From Mucilaginibacter sp. L196 (lineage in GTDB: Bacteria; Bacteroidota; Bacteroidia; Sphingobacteriales; Sphingobacteriaceae), in the NCBI RefSeq assembly GCF_009765905.1, contig NZ_LMUO01000004.1, forward strand, positions 120,549 through 184,548: a stretch of 64,000 nucleotides of DNA, read 5' to 3'. Shown piece after piece: positions 1 to 7,867 of the stretch. Positions within the stretch are counted from its first letter, which is position 1. Each line of letters begins with the position of its first letter. Below the pieces are notes generated by a model. The model did no database searches. It saw nothing but the letters and a program-made list of their open reading frames with translations, and was not told the DNA's origin. The translations under genes were made by a program, and so were the position numbers.

Positions 1-1765
1 TGAATCACAATGGAACAGCGATGTGTACATTACCAATCCGTACTTCGCTGTAAATAAACAGGTAGACAATTCCACCCGGAACCGCTTTATAACCGCCGGC
101 GTTTTAAAGTACAAATTCTCTGAGGATATGTATCTACAGGGTAGGCTCGGATACGATATTAGCAATGATGGATTGTTAAATGTTTTGCCTACCGGAACTG
201 CGTTCACCGTGAACGAACAGGGTGGATTGAATGGCTTGAGCAAATCACAAACATCCGAGCTGAACACCGATCTACTCTTTGTCGCGGAAAAAAAACTGAC
301 ATCAAATCTTGATCTCGATTTTTCGGCAGGCGGTAATTTCCGCAAACGTCAATATAATCTAACAGAGATTACCGGTTCTCAATTTATAACCCCTTATTTA
401 TATACTCCTGCAAACCTGGCAAGTATAGCTACAAATTATGACGTATCTGAAATTGTAACGGAGTCTGCCTATTACTCGGCCGATGTTGATTTTATGCATC
501 TGCTAGACATAACTGCTACCGGCAGGTACGATGTTTTTTCAACGTTACCAGCCAATAGCAGAGGGATTTTTGTTCCGGGCGTTTCGGGCAGCTTTTTATT
601 TTCAGATCTCTTGCACCTGCCACAACTGAGTTCAGGAAAATTTAGGATTAGTTATGCCAAAACAAGTGGGGAGCCATCGCAACCTTATACTACGCAATTG
701 TATTTCACCTCCAATAACACGGTAAATGGTATCCCTTTAGGAAGTTTTTCTCCTGAGCTGCCCAATTACAACCTGAAACCGTTCACGCTTAACGAATTTG
801 AGACTGGTGTTAACGTAAACTTCTTCCAGAACCGTTTAGGCGTAGATGCCACTTATTTCAACCGGATCACCCACAACGAAATAGCGAATGCCCAACAGTC
901 AGTTGCGACCGGGTTTACATCTGCCTATGTTAATGTCGGTAAAACTAAGAATACAGGCATTGAGTTATTGCTAACCGGGACACTAATAAAAACAATTTCA
1001 TTTTACTGGAAGACAAGTATTAATTTAAGCTTGGTTCATAATATGCTGTTATCTATTGATGGTTCAAGCCAGTACCTGCTGACCGGCACTTACCGGCCGT
1101 TAAATGCAAACACAGCCTTGGTTGTAGGCAAATCCATCACGCAAATAATGGCTTATGATTACAAAAGAGATGCGGCAGGAAATATCATTATAGGGAGTGA
1201 CGGCATACCCGAACGCGGAAACCTAGACGCAATGGGTGGCACGTTGCCAACGTCTTACGGTGGTTTTACCAATTCATTTCATTATAAAAGGTTCAACCTG
1301 TCTTTTTTAATCGATTACAAATTTGGCAATAAAGTACTTTCGGCTACAGAGGATTACTCTTACGTTTATGGATTGAATAAAGCAACTTTACCCGGGCGCG
1401 AAACTGGCATTGTCGCAAATGGCGTAAATGAGAATGGGCAGCGTAATACGATCAATGTACCGGCTTATACTTATTATCCCGACTTAGCTACGAATATTTC
1501 AGCGTTATCTGTTTTAAACGGCAGTTTTATCAAATTCAGACAGCTTATTTTGGGATACGAATTTCCGGCACAATCTTTACACAGTGTATTCCAAACTATA
1601 TCTGTTAGTCTTGTTGGCCGTAACTTGTTTACTATTCTGAAATACACTAAGAATATCGATCCCGAATCAGAATTTGCTCCAACTTTGGGCTATGCGGGAA
1701 TAGAAGGCGAATCGTTACCGGCAACAAGAACTATGGGGTTAAATTTAAATTTTAAATTCAGGTAA
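1..1765 (+). CDS. SusC-like TonB-dependent outer-membrane receptor, 3' part only
   Basis: The reading frame is open to the left window edge (codons from base 2 read ESQWNSDVYITNPY), so the GTG at base 23 is internal and the true start lies outside. About 587 residues are visible, all beta-barrel: alternating polar and aromatic strands, and a C-terminal end with the usual SusC finish (GRNLFTILKYTKNIDPES, then a last strand ending in NFKFR). SusC proteins form the outer-membrane channel that imports oligosaccharides with TonB energy, under a SusD lid. The next gene, 4 bases downstream, encodes a SusD-like lipoprotein, which fixes the assignment. The plug and N-terminal domains are not in the window, so the substrate class cannot be judged. 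Confidence 0.93.
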   Translation, partial: ESQWNSDVYITNPYFAVNKQVDNSTRNRFITAGVLKYKFSEDMYLQGRLGYDISNDGLLNVLPTGTAFTVNEQGGLNGLSKSQTSELNTDLLFVAEKKLTSNLDLDFSAGGNFRKRQYNLTEITGSQFITPYLYTPANLASIATNYDVSEIVTESAYYSADVDFMHLLDITATGRYDVFSTLPANSRGIFVPGVSGSFLFSDLLHLPQLSSGKFRISYAKTSGEPSQPYTTQLYFTSNNTVNGIPLGSFSPELPNYNLKPFTLNEFETGVNVNFFQNRLGVDATYFNRITHNEIANAQQSVATGFTSAYVNVGKTKNTGIELLLTGTLIKTISFYWKTSINLSLVHNMLLSIDGSSQYLLTGTYRPLNANTALVVGKSITQIMAYDYKRDAAGNIIIGSDGIPERGNLDAMGGTLPTSYGGFTNSFHYKRFNLSFLIDYKFGNKVLSATEDYSYVYGLNKATLPGRETGIVANGVNENGQRNTINVPAYTYYPDLATNISALSVLNGSFIKFRQLILGYEFPAQSLHSVFQTISVSLVGRNLFTILKYTKNIDPESEFAPTLGYAGIEGESLPATRTMGLNLNFKFR

Positions 1766-1769
1766 GGCT

Positions 1770-3374
1770 ATGCGAATAATTCTTTTTACATCACTTATCG
1801 GACTTGTTTATTTAACGGGCTGTACCAAAGCACAGTTGAACAATATCAATACGGATCCTACAAAGTCAACCGCAACAAACTTCGACCCCAACGATTTGCT
1901 TTCAACTGCGCAACTGAATTATGCTAATACCGGTTACTACCAATTGGTATACGAAAGTACGATGATGCAGGTACTTGCGTCTACCTATTTTTATTATAAC
2001 AATGGTGATAAATATATAAACGAGGGCAATTTTACCGACTATCAGGGGGCTATCTTTAGCCAGGGTTACACCGAAGCAGGTGACATCAGGCAAATGCAGC
2101 AGCTTTGTATGCAGAAGGATTCAGCAAGCTATTCCAATCTCATCAATATTGGTAATATTATGTTCGTGATGATCTTACAAAGAGTTACCGATATGTATGG
2201 CGATTGCCCCTACTCGCAGGCTGACATGGCAGAGCAAGGAATAAAATATCCGGTTTATGATCACCAGCAGGATATTTATAACGCCATGCTGTCTGAATTG
2301 AATAACGCGATCTCCAGACTTGATGTGAATAAGCCCAAACCAACGGCGGACCTTTTTTATAATGGCGATATCAGCAAATGGAAAAAATTCGGTTATTCAT
2401 TAATGCTGAGAATAGCCATGCGCCTTACAAAGGTAGACCCAGCCACAGCTCAGAAATGGGCGCAAACGGCGGCCGCAGGTGGCACGTTTGCCGATGTCAG
2501 CGATAATGCGATCGTGCAGACGGATGCCTCTAATGCAAGCAGTCAGAATGGCTCCTCAATCGCTCTAAGAACGCTTACCGACTATGAACAGGTGAGATGG
2601 AGTAAAACATTGATTGATTACTTACGGCTAAATAATGACCCGCGATTAAGCGTTATTGGCGAAATCCCTCCGGCTGGTCTTTCAAATAATGGTAATGAAA
2701 ACCTCACAGGTAACCCGGATTCATCATTGCAACAAGGGTTGCCAAACGGCTATGACCTGCTGGGCGGCTCAACAGATATCAAGAACTCGCCCGACTATCC
2801 CGGCGGTACAGGCTCGGGGGCCGATTTCGCGCCGCTTGGGAATTACTCCCGCCCCAGAACAAGTGTTTACCTGAACCTTGGAGGCCCAATCTTTGTGCTG
2901 ACTTATGCAGAAACAGAGTTTTTACTGGCAGAGGCAAGCGCAAGAGGATGGAATATAAACGGGACCGCTCAACAACATTACGCTAACGGAGTTACCGGCG
3001 CTTTTCAATCGCTTACTCAGTTAAATGCGCAAACGGAAGTAAGTCAACCTTCGATCACTAACTATTTAAATTCGCATCCTTTAGACATGTCTTCGGTAAG
3101 CAATTCGCTTCAGATGATCAATACGCAATATTGGGTAGCGACCGGAACTGATTTTAATTTCATTGAAAACTGGTTTAACTGGAAAAGATCCGGATACCCG
3201 AATCTTACCCCTATAAATTATCCGGGAAATATAACCATGGGCACAATACCCAGACGAATGATCTACCTGTCCACTGAAATATTGACAAACCCGGTGAATT
3301 ACAAAGCCGCTGTTGCACGATTACAAGGTGGCGATGTTTTGACAGCAAGAGTTTGGTGGGATACAGGTAATTAA
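1770..3374 (+). CDS. SusD/RagB-family surface lipoprotein (SusD-like 2 type)
   Basis: This is a 534-residue protein with a lipoprotein signal (hydrophobic stretch ending LTGC, lipidated Cys18). The mature start (NNINTDPTKST) and the TPR-rich body, with a late YAETEFLLAEASARG helix, match the SusD-like_2 branch rather than classical RagB. SusD proteins sit on the cell surface as the glycan-binding lid of the SusC channel. The start is 4 bases after the susC stop, so the two are surely co-transcribed. A weak hairpin follows at about 3419. Its sugar specificity cannot be read from the sequence; the GH127 500 bp downstream hints at arabinose-containing oligosaccharides. Confidence 0.92.
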   Translation: MRIILFTSLIGLVYLTGCTKAQLNNINTDPTKSTATNFDPNDLLSTAQLNYANTGYYQLVYESTMMQVLASTYFYYNNGDKYINEGNFTDYQGAIFSQGYTEAGDIRQMQQLCMQKDSASYSNLINIGNIMFVMILQRVTDMYGDCPYSQADMAEQGIKYPVYDHQQDIYNAMLSELNNAISRLDVNKPKPTADLFYNGDISKWKKFGYSLMLRIAMRLTKVDPATAQKWAQTAAAGGTFADVSDNAIVQTDASNASSQNGSSIALRTLTDYEQVRWSKTLIDYLRLNNDPRLSVIGEIPPAGLSNNGNENLTGNPDSSLQQGLPNGYDLLGGSTDIKNSPDYPGGTGSGADFAPLGNYSRPRTSVYLNLGGPIFVLTYAETEFLLAEASARGWNINGTAQQHYANGVTGAFQSLTQLNAQTEVSQPSITNYLNSHPLDMSSVSNSLQMINTQYWVATGTDFNFIENWFNWKRSGYPNLTPINYPGNITMGTIPRRMIYLSTEILTNPVNYKAAVARLQGGDVLTARVWWDTGN

Positions 3375-3874
3375 AAAAACCTACACTTACTCTAAAAAGA
3401 CATTTTAAAATAAAAAGGTTCCTTAGAGTTACCTAAGAAGCTTATTTTGTTTTGTGATACTACCTGAATTCGAACAAGAGGACACAAGGATTTTCAGACG
3501 CTTAGCCTATTTAAATATATCGCTTATAATGAAAATGGATTTAATAATTTCACCACTTTTTACAAATTTTTCAAACAAATAACCCGCAAAAGGATTGCCT
3601 TGATCAACAAGAAATATTAATTTTCTTTTTCATAAGTGTTATTTTAACAATTATAATTATATTTGGGATTTATAAGCCTGTTTCCTCCAATTATTATAGA
3701 CTGAATTTTATCTAGTAGCTCATTATTTGAGTTTCAATCACTTGATATTGGTAGGCATAATTATTATGTCAAACCGAAAACTACCTTCAGTAGCGATTCA
3801 GGATATTACTGGCATTGGAAAGTGGTTAGGACCTTAAACAAGATATAAAACACTTTGGAAACACCTAGTTGATT
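3375..3874 (+). other. intergenic region before the GH127 gene
   Basis: These 500 bases are AT-rich and hold no convincing gene. They must contain the leader of the GH127 gene unless it is read through from susCD. I see no clear -33/-7 pair or long palindrome here. A decayed gene cannot be excluded because some stretches have coding-like base composition, but no homology is recognisable by eye. Confidence 0.5.
3419..3450 (+). terminator. weak possible terminator after the first susCD pair
   Basis: Arms TTCCTTAG and CTAAGAA flank a short loop, with a T-rich run (TTATTTTGTTTT) just after. The stem is short and has a bulge, so this is only a suggestion. Its place, about 45 bases after the susD stop, fits. 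Confidence 0.3.
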
Positions 3875-6226
3875 ATGAAATATATATTGATCCTATTTTT
3901 CTTTCTATACATTTCAGTTGATGCTCAAAAAGCAACCAAGTTGAATGCTTTTCCTTTACAGGACGTAAAACTATTGCCGGGAATATTTAAAGACGCCGAA
4001 ATCACTGACTTTAATTATATGATGGCGATGAGCCCGGACAGGCTTCTGGCTCCATATCGCCGTGAAGCCGGATTACGACCAAAAGCGAAGAGCTATCCGA
4101 ACTGGGAAGATTCAGGCTTGGATGGCCACATGGCGGGTCATTACCTTTCGGCCTTATCGATGATGTATGCTTCGACAGGAGATAACCGGCTACTGGAACG
4201 GCTGGATTATATGATTAGTGAACTTAAAATATGCCAGGATAAAAACGGTGACGGCTACGTTGGAGGAGTTCCTGGAAGTAAGGAATTATGGGCACAGGTG
4301 AGGGCGGGAAATCTAACAGATTTTAATAAGAAATGGGTCCCTTTCTACAACATCCATAAAGTTTTTGCCGGTTTGCGTGATGCTTACTTATATACGGGAA
4401 ATAAAACCGCTAAGCTAATGCTGATCAAATTCGCCGATTGGTTTGTGAATATAAGTTCCTCGCTATCTCAACAAAAAATACAGGAAATACTTCAAACAGA
4501 ACAAGGCGGCATAAATGAAGTCCTGGCGGACGTTTATGGCATCACAGGTGACAAAAAATATCTTTTGGCTGCATATAGTTTCTCACATCAATCGTTACTA
4601 CTTCCGCTCGAACACGGCCGTGACGAGCTTAATAACCTTCATGCCAATACACAAATACCCAAGGTTATTGGGTTCAAACGAATAGCAGATTTAAATAACG
4701 ATACCAGCTACAATAAGGCCGCCCTGTTTTTTTGGCAAACCGTTACAGAACACCGGTCAGTGGCTATTGGTGGAAACAGCGTAAGGGAGCACTTTAATCC
4801 ATCGGACGATTTTTCGACGATGATAGCCAGTGTTGAAGGACCCGAGACCTGTAATTCTTATAACATGCTGAAACTTACAGAAGCATTGTACTTTTCTGAT
4901 CCTAAACCAAGTTATATCGACTACTATGAAAGAGTGCTTTATAACCATATCCTTTCATCAGAAAGAATTGGAAAAGGGGGATTTGTTTATTTTACGCCAA
5001 TGCGGCCGGGCCACTACCGGGTTTATTCCCAACCACAAAGCAGCATGTGGTGCTGTGTAGGCACCGGCATGGAAAATCACGCGAAATATGGTAAATTGAT
5101 ATACGCCTATAAAAACAACGATCTATATGTTAACCTTTTTATCGCATCCCAATTAAACTGGCGGCAAAAAGGATTAAAATTAACACAATCTACCTCATTT
5201 CCTGAAAGTGAAAACACAACAATTAAAGTTGATGCGGTACCAAATGGGTCTTTCGCTATAAATATAAGATACCCTTCCTGGGTAAGGACAGGAAACCTGA
5301 CGGTGTTAGTAAACGGCCAAAAGCTAAATGTTGCCCAAAAGCCGTCAACGTACATCACCATTAAGCGGACCTGGAAAAAAGGAGATATAGTATCCGTTCA
5401 TTTGCCGATGCAAAACACAATTGAGCGGTTGACAGATAGCTCGAACTACGAGGCAGTTTTACATGGCCCTATTGTTTTGGCCTCAATAATAGATACCAAT
5501 AATATGGAGGGACTTTTGGCCGATAGTAGCCGTATGGGGCATGTAGCCAACGGTAAACTGTACCCGCTACAACAAATGCCAATGTTTGTAAATAATTCGA
5601 ACGATGACGCGGCTTTAATCAAGCAGGTTCCAGGCAAGCCATTAACATTTACAGCGCAAAAACTAATTTATCCCGCAAAATTCAGTTCCTTGAAATTGAT
5701 ACCGTTTTACAAGATACAGTCTGCCCGTTATGTAATTTATTGGCAAAGGGAAACGACAAATAGTATTTCCGCAATCCAGAAAAAACTGTCGGCCGAAGAA
5801 GATAGTACAGCTCGACTTGCCGCAATTACGATCGATTTGGTAACCCCCGGAGAACAACAGCCGGAAGCCGATCATTTCATTGAGAGTGAAAATTCCAGTA
5901 CCGGAGTTACCAATAACCGGCACTATCGAAATGCAACCGGCTGGTTTACCTATAATCTTACCGACAAAGACAAACGGGCGGGAATACTACGCGTGACTTA
6001 TTTGGGTTCGGAAAAGAATCACAAGTTCTCCATTCTTATCAATGATCAGCTTATTACTAAAGTTAACATGGGTGATTCCTATGTAAACAGATTTTTCACG
6101 GAAGATTATGTTATTCCAAAAAATGTTTCACAATCATCCAATGGTATTTTAAAAACGAAGTTTTTAGCCGATGCCGGTTCAGTTACAGGATCCGTTTACG
6201 AAGTTCGCCTATTGAAAAATGAATAA
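3875..6226 (+). CDS. GH127 beta-L-arabinofuranosidase (DUF1680 family), secreted
   Basis: The frame opens with a TTG at 3869, but the ATG at 3875 gives a cleaner signal peptide (MKYILILFFFLYISVDAQ) and is preferred; 783 residues, normal for the family. GH127 enzymes remove beta-L-arabinofuranose with a zinc-bound cysteine nucleophile. The expected residues are visible: Glu305 in REHF (acid/base position), Glu324 and Cys326 in GPETCN, and the Cys393-Cys394 pair in WCCVGTG, which by analogy with HypBA1 gives the nucleophile and zinc ligands. An alpha/alpha-barrel precedes beta-sandwich domains after about residue 420. The enzyme is probably periplasmic and lies downstream of susCD. It points to a substrate bearing beta-L-Araf, such as plant hydroxyproline-rich glycoproteins or complex pectin. 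Confidence 0.92.
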   Translation: MKYILILFFFLYISVDAQKATKLNAFPLQDVKLLPGIFKDAEITDFNYMMAMSPDRLLAPYRREAGLRPKAKSYPNWEDSGLDGHMAGHYLSALSMMYASTGDNRLLERLDYMISELKICQDKNGDGYVGGVPGSKELWAQVRAGNLTDFNKKWVPFYNIHKVFAGLRDAYLYTGNKTAKLMLIKFADWFVNISSSLSQQKIQEILQTEQGGINEVLADVYGITGDKKYLLAAYSFSHQSLLLPLEHGRDELNNLHANTQIPKVIGFKRIADLNNDTSYNKAALFFWQTVTEHRSVAIGGNSVREHFNPSDDFSTMIASVEGPETCNSYNMLKLTEALYFSDPKPSYIDYYERVLYNHILSSERIGKGGFVYFTPMRPGHYRVYSQPQSSMWCCVGTGMENHAKYGKLIYAYKNNDLYVNLFIASQLNWRQKGLKLTQSTSFPESENTTIKVDAVPNGSFAINIRYPSWVRTGNLTVLVNGQKLNVAQKPSTYITIKRTWKKGDIVSVHLPMQNTIERLTDSSNYEAVLHGPIVLASIIDTNNMEGLLADSSRMGHVANGKLYPLQQMPMFVNNSNDDAALIKQVPGKPLTFTAQKLIYPAKFSSLKLIPFYKIQSARYVIYWQRETTNSISAIQKKLSAEEDSTARLAAITIDLVTPGEQQPEADHFIESENSSTGVTNNRHYRNATGWFTYNLTDKDKRAGILRVTYLGSEKNHKFSILINDQLITKVNMGDSYVNRFFTEDYVIPKNVSQSSNGILKTKFLADAGSVTGSVYEVRLLKNE

Positions 6227-6281
6227 CAGGTACATCTTTTCATAAGCTCACATGTCATTTGTATAAAAGTATAGATTGCTT

Positions 6282-6701
6282 TTAATGTTCAGTTGAGGCA
6301 GGATACAAATGTAAAATATTTAAGGTTTTGACTGTCTTATAACAGACAACCACGTTTTCATTAATCTTCTCAGGGGGCATATTTTCGTAATACACAGGTA
6401 TGATCGCTTTGGCTAACAAAGCTTGTCTGTGATTATCAAGCAAACGCTTCCACCAAAATTTGTATATGCGTGGATAAATCACTTTTTCCATATTGTCTTC
6501 CCTGGTAAGTTTTTCCAGTGCAAGTAGTTTGTACATTACTTTGCGCGAATGGTCTACGATACAATGCGACCGTTTAGTGTATCCAAATTGTTTATTTAGT
6601 TCCCAGTTAGTTTTGCCCGAAATAAGTAGCTGTTCAAATATTTCAATATGCAGTGTAGAGAATTGCTTAGATTTTAAATTAGGACGCGTAGCTGTTTTCA
6701 T
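6282..6701 (-). CDS. small hypothetical protein with LuxR-like helix-turn-helix signature
   Basis: The open frame reaches 6800, but its upstream part overlaps the PorP gene. The Met at 6701 (MKTATRPNLKSK), 31 bases after the PorP stop and preceded by GGAAT, is the likely start, giving 139 residues. Residues ~13-60 (QLLISGKTNWELNKQFGYTK, then DHSRKVMYKLLALE) resemble the LuxR-type HTH pattern in which a GKTNxEI-like segment is followed by VxxHxxxIxxKL. The C-terminal 70 residues have no similarity I recognise. There is no signal peptide, so it is cytoplasmic. Its place after PorP suggests an operon, but a regulatory role is inference. Confidence 0.6.
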   Translation of the reverse strand: MKTATRPNLKSKQFSTLHIEIFEQLLISGKTNWELNKQFGYTKRSHCIVDHSRKVMYKLLALEKLTREDNMEKVIYPRIYKFWWKRLLDNHRQALLAKAIIPVYYENMPPEKINENVVVCYKTVKTLNILHLYPASTEH

Positions 6702-6732
6702 ATTCCGTTTGATCACTTTTCTTTTGTCATAT

Positions 6733-7692
6733 TTATAAAACTTTTGGTGTGGAGCTTCCTTCACCAAAACGATAACTAAGCATAATTTCATGTACGGCAT
6801 TATTATAGCCGCCTAAATTCGAACTATTAGTGCCAAACTGATAACTGTAGCCTATCTGTACTGTACTAATATTCAAGTCGAGCAGAAGTGCAGCCTGGCT
6901 ATTAGTAGCATAACTAGCACCAAAACCAAATGCATCCTTTATATAAAATATACCTGCAAAATTGGCCGTTACCGGAGAGCCACTTGCATAAGTTGCTAAT
7001 CCGGAAGATTTAAATTTGAAATCATCGCTCAATTCAGCAAGGTAAGCTCCGGCTAAATAGTAGTGATTTTTTAAATAATTTTCATCCTGGACTGACGCTG
7101 TTCCAAGGCTGCGTAAAGTAAGCTCCGGCAATGACAAGCCTATATAATAAGTATCGCTGTATAATAATACTCCAAAACCTAAATTGGCTTTTGTTTCACT
7201 AATATTATTATTAAATAGAGGATCGTTATTCTCATCGATTGATAGATAATTAGCTTTATATGAGCGTATACCCGCATTGGCAGAGACCGCTAAAAAAGTC
7301 TGATCATCTAGCTGGATTGATTTTGCAAAAAAAAAGCTGGCCTCCGTTTGTTTCTCGACAGCGATTTGTTCATTTTGTACAATAAAGCCGGTTGATGCCC
7401 CCATATCCGGAAGCGGAATGCTTGCATTTAAAAGATAGGTTGACGGCGCCCCGTCTATCCCGGTAAACTGTTTTCTTGTAACCGCGGTTACTGACCCAGC
7501 CTGATCGGTAAGTGAATACGCCGAATTGATAGGCGTAAGATTATTCATATACTGCGTATAACTAAATGGTGCAATGCTTTGGGCAGATGAGTTATAGACA
7601 AAAAACATGAAACCAATGGCAAGTGAGCATAATTTAAATACTTTTCCTTGCGATTTTTTAATGATATTAAGTTTAAGTACAATTTGTTTCAT
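6733..7692 (-). CDS. type IX secretion PorP/SprF-family outer-membrane protein
   Basis: This 319-residue protein has a signal peptide (cleavage after SAQ, about residue 38) and then the family start, in which the protein describes itself as a barrel of paired strands: SYTQYMNNLTPINSAYSLTD, TAVTRKQFTGIDGAP and a final SYRFGEG strand. PorP/SprF proteins belong to the T9SS; SprF-like members are often encoded next to, and needed for export of, one large protein carrying a type B C-terminal domain. The gene directly upstream on the same strand encodes exactly such a protein. A terminator hairpin at 7791-7825 separates them, so expression may depend on read-through or on a promoter in the 7700-7790 leader. 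Confidence 0.85.
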   Translation of the reverse strand: MKQIVLKLNIIKKSQGKVFKLCSLAIGFMFFVYNSSAQSIAPFSYTQYMNNLTPINSAYSLTDQAGSVTAVTRKQFTGIDGAPSTYLLNASIPLPDMGASTGFIVQNEQIAVEKQTEASFFFAKSIQLDDQTFLAVSANAGIRSYKANYLSIDENNDPLFNNNISETKANLGFGVLLYSDTYYIGLSLPELTLRSLGTASVQDENYLKNHYYLAGAYLAELSDDFKFKSSGLATYASGSPVTANFAGIFYIKDAFGFGASYATNSQAALLLDLNISTVQIGYSYQFGTNSSNLGGYNNAVHEIMLSYRFGEGSSTPKVL

Positions 7693-7790
7693 TGTTATGC
7701 TTTTGTAAGTTTTTCTATTTTCTTATGCCTGGTCTACTCCCATTGACGGTAGTATTTTCCCTTCTTCCATCAACCCAATATGAGTTTAAT

Positions 7791-7825
7791 AAAAGAGCAG
7801 TCGGAATTATCAAACCGCTCTTTTT
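7791..7825 (-). terminator. terminator hairpin after beta-helix gene copy 1
   Basis: On the minus strand the arms AAAAGAGCGGT and ACTGCTCTTTT pair with one mismatch around a 12-base loop and run into a T-rich tail. It lies about 45 bases past the stop of the beta-helix gene and ahead of the PorP gene. The second beta-helix copy has the same hairpin at 13124-13158. Confidence 0.7.
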
Positions 7826-7867
7826 ATTTTATTGGCTGTCGCCAACACGCGTGTTGCCAAAGATTTG

